From Anaerocolumna sp. (GTDB taxonomy: Bacteria > Bacillota > Clostridia > Lachnospirales > Lachnospiraceae): DNA of 14,335 nt. Every line of letters starts with the position of its first letter. The first letter of the stretch is position 1. A program made the translations under genes and the position numbers. The stretch spans positions 1 to 14,335 of the forward strand of contig JAQSYR010000026.1 of the NCBI GenBank assembly GCA_029256035.1, read 5' to 3'. Below the pieces are notes generated by a model. It was not told the DNA's origin, made no database searches, and was given only the letters and a program-made list of their open reading frames with translations. Of the stretch, positions 7,897 through 11,631 are shown in pieces.

Positions 7897-8100
7897 TTAT
7901 TCAATCTTACAACCTACATGTTCAATGCTATGGCGTATTTCCTCTTCTTTAGTCGGTTCTTTATATTCGACTTCTACGGAGCTTCTACCTAGATCAATAT
8001 TTACTTTGTGGACACCATCCAATTCATCTAACACATTTTTTAATTGGGTTTTTATTTGCGTATTCAGTAATCCATTAACGTTATATTGTACTGTATTCAT
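7897..8100 (-). CDS. Small HMA-fold-like protein lacking the CxxC metal site
   Basis: A 67-residue cytosolic protein whose pattern matches the ferredoxin-like heavy-metal-associated (HMA, CopZ-like) fold: beta strand TVQYNVNGL, helix NTQIKTQLKNVLDELDGV, strands KVNIDLG and SVEVEY, then helix EEEIRHSIEHVG. The GVHKVNIDLG and VEVEY segments are typical. The metal loop is not: the CxxC normally found just before helix one is replaced by LLNTQI, and the only cysteine is Cys64. It is therefore unlikely to be a normal copper chaperone. It may be a structural, sensory or protein-binding derivative. The gene is supported by an excellent GGAGGT ribosome site before the ATG, its own terminator and a plausible promoter. 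No metal ATPase is adjacent. Confidence 0.8.
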   Translation of the reverse strand: MNTVQYNVNGLLNTQIKTQLKNVLDELDGVHKVNIDLGRSSVEVEYKEPTKEEEIRHSIEHVGCKIE

Positions 8101-8149
8101 AGTCAGACCTCCAATTTTTTAAGTGTTTTAAAAACCAACCAATTAGTTT

Positions 8150-8168
8150 ACAATTCAATAAGAATTGT
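8150..8168. promoter_or_regulatory. Palindromic operator candidate at the HMA-like gene's start site
   Basis: ACAATTC-AATAA-GAATTGT is a perfect 7-5-7 inverted repeat. It lies directly downstream of the predicted leftward -10 box, covering the expected transcription start, where a dimeric repressor would block initiation. It could instead form a hairpin at the 5' end of the mRNA. Confidence 0.45.
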
Positions 8169-8169
8169 T

Positions 8170-8197
8170 AGTATAGTATCTGATTATTTGTGTACAA
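8170..8197 (-). promoter_or_regulatory. Weak candidate promoter for the HMA-like gene
   Basis: On the minus strand TTGTAC (8192-8197), a 3/6 match, is separated by 16 bases from TATACT (8170-8175), a 5/6 match. The leader would be about 63 bases. The -10 is good, the -35 poor. Confidence 0.35.
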
Positions 8198-8213
8198 ATA
8201 TAATGGGAAATAT

Positions 8214-8263
8214 TTTTGTTTTATTTTTTCCTTTCCCTTTTGTTTTTATTTTTTCCTTTTCCC
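8214..8263 (+). repeat. Pyrimidine-rich imperfect tandem duplication
   Basis: Two adjacent copies of a T/C-rich unit, 8214-8237 (24 bases) and 8238-8263 (26 bases), follow the same pattern: TTTTG, T4-5, A, T6, CC, T3-4, CCC. They differ only in T-run length. The second copy directly abuts the -35 box at 8264. Length drift by slippage is likely. It may act as an upstream promoter element or simply set promoter spacing. Confidence 0.7.
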
Positions 8264-8292
8264 TTGACAAAAGAAAAGAATTATTTTACAAT
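8264..8292 (+). promoter_or_regulatory. Near-consensus sigma-A promoter for the structured RNA
   Basis: A perfect -35 TTGACA (8264-8269) is followed after exactly 17 bases by TACAAT (8287-8292), a 5/6 match. Transcription should start near 8299. It is one of the best promoter matches in the window, yet the first thing downstream is a short structured leader ending in a terminator at 8461 rather than a long gene. Confidence 0.72.
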
Positions 8293-8334
8293 ATTTCTGT
8301 AAATTGCAAATTTGCTTCCTCGAAAGGATAGGTG

Positions 8335-8373
8335 ATGAATATGAAAAAATTAAATCAGGTGATTTCTTCATAA
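8335..8373 (+). CDS. Possible leader peptide inside the structured RNA (MNMKKLNQVISS)
   Basis: A 12-codon ORF (10 codons from the inner ATG at 8341) follows an AAAGGATAGGTG ribosome-site-like stretch. The inner start codon is held in the inner stem 8340-8345/8367-8372, and the outer stem covers the AAAGG. Translation would therefore compete with the fold, as in ribosome-mediated attenuation. No run of a single amino acid points to tRNA sensing. It may be a chance ORF. Confidence 0.35.
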   Translation: MNMKKLNQVISS

Positions 8374-8439
8374 CTAAATAACGACAGGGATTTTAATCTC
8401 TGTAAACTAACCTTTCGTGAATTGAATGTTTCTTGGCAG

Positions 8440-8461
8440 ACACGCGTAGGCGTGTTTTTTT
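8440..8461 (+). terminator. Intrinsic terminator ending the structured RNA
   Basis: ACACGC (8440-8445) pairs with GCGTGT (8450-8455) around the loop GTAG. The T-run covers 8455-8461. The short G+C-rich stem with a clean T-tract is a typical rho-independent terminator. The following 149 bases to rsgA (8462-8610) hold no clear second promoter; only weak -10-like sequences are present near 8513. Confidence 0.82.
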
Positions 8462-8610
8462 GTGCATTTTTATAACTTCAGATTCGTTGGATTCTGACAC
8501 GAGTCAAGCTTTTATATTTAATTCGGGATAAGGTGTTTCATTGTATCTTTAATGATCAATTAATTATTAAGAACAGCATTTTTTAAACACAATCTTGGAG
8601 GAAAAAATTA

Positions 8611-9690
8611 TTGAATAAAAATTTGGATTTAAAAAGTTATGGATTTAACCATAAATTTCAACATCAGATTACAACAGATGAAATAACTGCCGGATTAGTT
8701 CCTGCACGAGTTATTACTGTACAGAAGGAGACTTATAAAATTGCAGCAGCACATGGAGAGAAATATGGGAAATTAAAGGGTTCCATCTTTTATCAAGATA
8801 CCAAATATAAGGTATACCCTGCTGTTGGAGATTTTGTTTTAGTAAAACCAAATGAAACAGGGGATGATATCATATACCGTGTTTTAGAACGTGGCTCCAG
8901 CTTCTCAAGGTTAAACCCTACCTTAAGAGATACCATTACAAGAGCAAGTGAGCAAATTGTTGCAGCTAACTTTGATTATGTATTTCTTATGGCATCACTT
9001 AACTATGATTTTAATGTTCGAAGAATGGAAAGATATCTGGCTGCTGCCTGGCAAAGTGGTGGCACTCCAGTGATTATTCTTACCAAAGCAGACCTGTGTG
9101 AAAATTATAAAGACATTATCACAGAATTGGAACACATTGCATTAGGCGTTGACATTGTTGTTATCAGTGCCCACACAGGATTTGGCATGGAGCATTTACA
9201 AAAATATATGCAGCCTGGTACAACCTTAGTCTTTCTAGGTTCTTCCGGTATCGGTAAATCATCTTTAGTGAATGCCCTGGCAGGTGAAGAGTTAATGAAA
9301 GTAAATACTATTCGTGAAAATGATAGCAAAGGACAACATACAACAACTTATCGACAATTATTTGTTCTAAACAGTGGCGTTGTGATTATTGATACCCCTG
9401 GTATGAGAGAACTTGGAATGTGGGATGTGGAAGAAGGAATTGAGACAGTATTTTCAGATATTGAAGAATTATTCCACAATTGCAGGTTTCGAAACTGCAG
9501 CCACTCCGGTGAACTTGGCTGTGCAGTGCAAGAGGCAATTGACTGTGGCAATCTGACCAAAGAAAGATGGAAATCTTACCAGAAATTAATAAAAGAAGCT
9601 AATTACAGTGCTAATAAAGCAGCTTATTTAAGATCACAAAAAGCTTTATATAAAAATGAGTACAAGAAATTTATATCGAATAAACACTAA
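8611..9690 (+). CDS. rsgA: Ribosome biogenesis GTPase RsgA, long form
   Basis: A 359-residue circularly permuted GTPase that binds the 30S subunit late in assembly. The permuted motif order is visible: G4 TKAD (158-161) precedes G1 GSSGIGKSS (210-218), then G2 threonines in GQHTTT (241-246) and G3 DTPG (261-264). An OB-like domain covers about 28-115. The C-terminal zinc site is Cys291, Cys296, His298 and Cys304 (C-x4-C-x-H-x5-C), followed by a basic helical tail. Its length exceeds the usual 290-300 residues of Firmicutes RsgA (YloQ) and matches the longer ~350-residue form, so this may be a second paralogue. The start is a TTG at 8611, chosen for a GGAGG site at 8597-8601; no ATG fits. The structured RNA and terminator lie 149 bases upstream, so expression may depend on readthrough. 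Confidence 0.93.
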   Translation: MNKNLDLKSYGFNHKFQHQITTDEITAGLVPARVITVQKETYKIAAAHGEKYGKLKGSIFYQDTKYKVYPAVGDFVLVKPNETGDDIIYRVLERGSSFSRLNPTLRDTITRASEQIVAANFDYVFLMASLNYDFNVRRMERYLAAAWQSGGTPVIILTKADLCENYKDIITELEHIALGVDIVVISAHTGFGMEHLQKYMQPGTTLVFLGSSGIGKSSLVNALAGEELMKVNTIRENDSKGQHTTTYRQLFVLNSGVVIIDTPGMRELGMWDVEEGIETVFSDIEELFHNCRFRNCSHSGELGCAVQEAIDCGNLTKERWKSYQKLIKEANYSANKAAYLRSQKALYKNEYKKFISNKH

Positions 9691-9721
9691 AGTTTTTATG
9701 ATTCTTGAGTTTGCAATATCT

Positions 9722-9763
9722 ATCTACCATAAGGGGAGGATTTACTCCCCCTTTATGGTAGAT
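9722..9763 (+). terminator. Intrinsic terminator after rsgA
   Basis: ATCTACCATAA plus GGGGAG on the left pairs with CTCCCC and TTATGGTAGAT on the right, with two single-base bulges on the right arm and a GATTTA loop. A TTTTCT run overlaps the end of the stem. It stops rightward transcription from rsgA before the converging dehydrogenase gene. The leftward side has no good T-run. Confidence 0.78.
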
Positions 9764-9827
9764 TTTCTAATAACATTTTTTAAGAAACTAATTATTTGGC
9801 ACCTAAATTTTAGACGAATTAATATAC

Positions 9828-10781
9828 TTACATCTTACTCATTAATTTTTGGCTATAGTCACGGATGACTGCAACAGAATTCTTAAATTTGGCCTTTTCC
9901 TCTTCTGTCATATGAACTTCTACCACATCTTTTACTCCACTGCGGTTTAATATTACAGGTACACCACAGAATACATCAGATTCACCGAATTCTCCTTCTA
10001 GCAAGGTGGAAACTGGAATAATTTTATTCTCATCGTTCATAATTGCTTTAATAATACCAGCTGCTGTTGTTGCAATACCATAACTGGTAGTACCCTTTAC
10101 TTCTAAAATGTCAAACCCTACACGGGTTACACGTCTTACGATTTCGTCTAAATTCACATCCTTGTATTCTGGATTATCTTCCATAATATCAAAAATACGC
10201 TTTCCGCCTACGGTTACATGGGACCAAGGGCACATTTGGCTGTCTCCATGTTCTCCCATGGTATATGCTTGAACACTTCTAGGATCTACGTTAATTAGTT
10301 CACCAATAAAGTATTTTAATCTGGCAGAATCCATAGCAGTTCCAGTTCCAATTACCTGATTTTTGGGTAACCCGGATAATTTATACACATAATACGCAAT
10401 TACATCAACAGGGTTGGATACTACAATGAAATGGCCCTTAAATCCACTCTCCATAATTGGCTCTACTATGGTTTTTACTATATTCGCAGATAATTCTAAA
10501 GTATCTAAACGAGATTGACCAGGTTTTGGCGGAGCTCCTGCTGTAATTACTACAATATCAGCATCACCGCAATCTTTATAATCTCCTTCTGCTACTTTTA
10601 CATTACGGTTTAAGTACTCTACACAATGGCATAAATCCATAACTTCTCCACGTGCTTTATTCTTATTAATATCAATAATCATAACTTCGTCACAGACACC
10701 CTGAGTTATCAGGCTAAATGCAGTTGAGGATCCTACAAGACCTGCTCCTACAATAACTACCTTACTACGATTAATTGTCAT
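9828..10781 (-). CDS. L-lactate dehydrogenase-like NAD-dependent 2-hydroxyacid dehydrogenase (LDH/MDH family)
   Basis: A cytosolic oxidoreductase of the LDH/MDH superfamily, expected to convert pyruvate and NADH to lactate and NAD, or a related 2-oxoacid. Counting from the upstream ATG at 10787, the nucleotide-binding GAGLVG is 14-19 and the NAD-ribose acid is Asp39. The active-site loop is GAPPKPGQSRLD with catalytic Arg93; SNP (124-126), Asp153, Arg156 and catalytic His180 (GEHGDS) complete the site. Thr234 matches the LDH-type threonine. The specificity position, Gln in LDH and Arg in MDH, is Pro87 here, so the substrate is less certain than the fold. I prefer the start at 10781 (MTINRSK): the AGGAGAG site directly abuts the first ATG, but AGGAG lies eight bases before the second. 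It has its own promoter with a palindrome. Confidence 0.9.
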   Translation of the reverse strand: MTINRSKVVIVGAGLVGSSTAFSLITQGVCDEVMIIDINKNKARGEVMDLCHCVEYLNRNVKVAEGDYKDCGDADIVVITAGAPPKPGQSRLDTLELSANIVKTIVEPIMESGFKGHFIVVSNPVDVIAYYVYKLSGLPKNQVIGTGTAMDSARLKYFIGELINVDPRSVQAYTMGEHGDSQMCPWSHVTVGGKRIFDIMEDNPEYKDVNLDEIVRRVTRVGFDILEVKGTTSYGIATTAAGIIKAIMNDENKIIPVSTLLEGEFGESDVFCGVPVILNRSGVKDVVEVHMTEEEKAKFKNSVAVIRDYSQKLMSKM

Positions 10782-10853
10782 TTTCATCTCTCCTATATTA
10801 ATATCAATATGGTCGCAAATTTTTCACTGATTGCTTCTCTCTGCTCCTATGTA

Positions 10854-10882
10854 ATTCTAGCACATTGTGCTCAGATACTCAA
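10854..10882 (-). promoter_or_regulatory. Promoter of the lactate dehydrogenase-like gene with internal palindrome
   Basis: On the minus strand TTGAGT (10877-10882) and TAGAAT (10854-10859) are 17 bases apart, and TG-C before the -10 makes it an extended -10. The spacer holds a perfect palindrome, AGCACA-T-TGTGCT as read on the plus strand (10859-10871), overlapping the -10 edge. A dimeric repressor bound there would shut the promoter. It does not match the Rex consensus (TTGTGA...TCACAA) well. The leader is about 65 bases. Confidence 0.6.
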
Positions 10883-10947
10883 TAAACATTTACCAAATAT
10901 ATGAATGCTATTCTTGTAAATTTATAAAAAATAAAATCATTTTATGT

Positions 10948-10975
10948 CACATTTTAATGCAACCAACATAATATA
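10948..10975 (+). promoter_or_regulatory. Candidate sigma-K (mother-cell sporulation) promoter
   Basis: CATAATATA (10967-10975) fits the sigma-K -10 consensus CATAnnnTA exactly, and CAC (10948-10950) lies 16 bases upstream where a minimal AC-type -35 is expected. No good sigma-A pair precedes the gene at 11048. The consensus is short and the region A+T-rich, so chance is a real alternative. The transcript would begin near 10983, with a hairpin CTTCTAA/TTAGAAG (10990-10996 and 11002-11008) near its 5' end. Confidence 0.4.
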
Positions 10976-11047
10976 GTATCAGGATATCACTTCTAAAAGA
11001 GTTAGAAGAGCAGATACCTAAAAAATATTTGCAAGGAGGAAATTGAT

Positions 11048-11494
11048 ATGTCATTCTATGGATATAATGAAAAGGAAATGTGTATGAAAGATCATGGTGG
11101 AAAGGATTACTGCGAAAAAGAAAAATATAGGGAAAAAGAAACAGAAAAAGAAAAAGAAAGAGAATATGGTGAGTGGGACTATTGCGACTGCAAATTTGCA
11201 AAACATTTACGCAAATATGTTGGTGAAACTGTAACTGTATTCACAGCAAGCGGTGGAGTTTCCGGCTGTGGATTCACAGGTTTTCTAATTGATGTTGACT
11301 GCTGCTTTATCCGTCTCGTTAATAAACAGGGTTCAGAGCCTACCTGCCCATTAGGAAGTGCCTGCTGCTGTGAAAATGACGGACCTGGCAAAGATATAGC
11401 TTACAAACCTCAGAAACCAAATTACTATACCGTTGGATCTGTAACTGATATTCCAATTGATCAAATTGTAGCATTTACTCATAATGCAGTTTAA
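11048..11494 (+). CDS. Cysteine-rich protein with charged N-terminus and Sm-like C-terminal barrel; possible spore coat protein
   Basis: I do not recognise a named family with certainty. The 148-residue protein has a highly charged, low-complexity segment (about 8-42, mostly Glu, Lys and Arg). A compact domain follows, beginning LRKYVGETVTVFTASGG (54-70), continuing with GFLIDVDCCFIRLV (78-91) and ending SVTDIPIDQIVAFTHNA (131-147). This strand order resembles a small Sm/LSM-like beta barrel, with the final strand giving the IPIDQIVAF motif. Eleven cysteines are present (12, 22, 46, 48, 74, 85, 86, 100, 106-108), including a CCC run inserted in the barrel loop. There is no signal peptide or membrane segment. 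Cysteine richness and the possible sigma-K promoter suggest a cross-linked spore coat or exosporium protein. Nucleic acid binding is an alternative. The ribosome site is a perfect AAGGAGG eight bases before the ATG. Confidence 0.8.
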   Translation: MSFYGYNEKEMCMKDHGGKDYCEKEKYREKETEKEKEREYGEWDYCDCKFAKHLRKYVGETVTVFTASGGVSGCGFTGFLIDVDCCFIRLVNKQGSEPTCPLGSACCCENDGPGKDIAYKPQKPNYYTVGSVTDIPIDQIVAFTHNAV

Positions 11495-11550
11495 TCTTTA
11501 AGTAATTGAACTTGTCAAAGAGCCTTATAAATAATCCTATAAAAGTAAGG

Positions 11551-11600
11551 AGCCCGGAGGTCCCATTTAGTTTCAACAAATGGGCCTCCGGGCTTCTTTA
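11551..11600. terminator. Strong intrinsic terminator between the cysteine-rich gene and purL
   Basis: AGCCCGGAGG and CCCATTT (11551-11568, one bulged T at 11561) pair with AAATGGG and CCTCCGGGCT (11578-11594) around a nine-base loop. The 17-bp G+C-rich stem is followed by TTCTTTATA on the plus strand. It separates converging genes and may also act on the leftward purL transcript, where the downstream T-run is weaker. Confidence 0.88.
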
Positions 11601-11631
11601 TACTAAGAACTAATTTCTTATTCCAGATAAT

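Larger units (their letters stand above)
8299..8461 (+). ncRNA. Structured leader or small RNA with three-way-junction fold, unassigned
   Basis: From the predicted start to the terminator the transcript is about 160 nt. An outer stem pairs CGAAAGGATAG (8321-8331) with CTAACCTTTCG (8407-8417), 10 of 11 paired. Inside it, TATGAA (8340-8345) pairs with TTCATA (8367-8372), extended by five pairs after one mismatch. A second inner hairpin pairs ACAGGGAT (8384-8391) with ATCTCTGT (8396-8403) around a four-base loop. Together these make a three-way junction followed by an intrinsic terminator. I could not match it to the purine, TPP, c-di-GMP, c-di-AMP, T-box, SAM or guanidine consensus patterns I remember. 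It is either a cis-acting attenuator for the downstream rsgA or an independent small RNA. The 5' end is predicted, not measured. Confidence 0.5.

Noticed and set aside
7925..8331. Two rightward ORFs over and beyond the HMA-like gene
   Set aside because: One is antisense to a gene with a clear ribosome site. The other runs through the T-rich tandem repeat and the promoter, giving a low-complexity Phe-rich product.
9656..9868. Rightward 70-codon ORF after rsgA
   Set aside because: It overlaps the rsgA 3' end, crosses the terminator hairpin at 9722-9763 and runs into the opposite dehydrogenase gene. It has no ribosome site or recognisable motif.
10947..11201. Leftward ORF rich in Leu/Phe opposite the cysteine-rich gene
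   Set aside because: It is the antisense of the purine-rich charged segment. It lacks a ribosome site, while the plus-strand gene has a perfect AAGGAGG.
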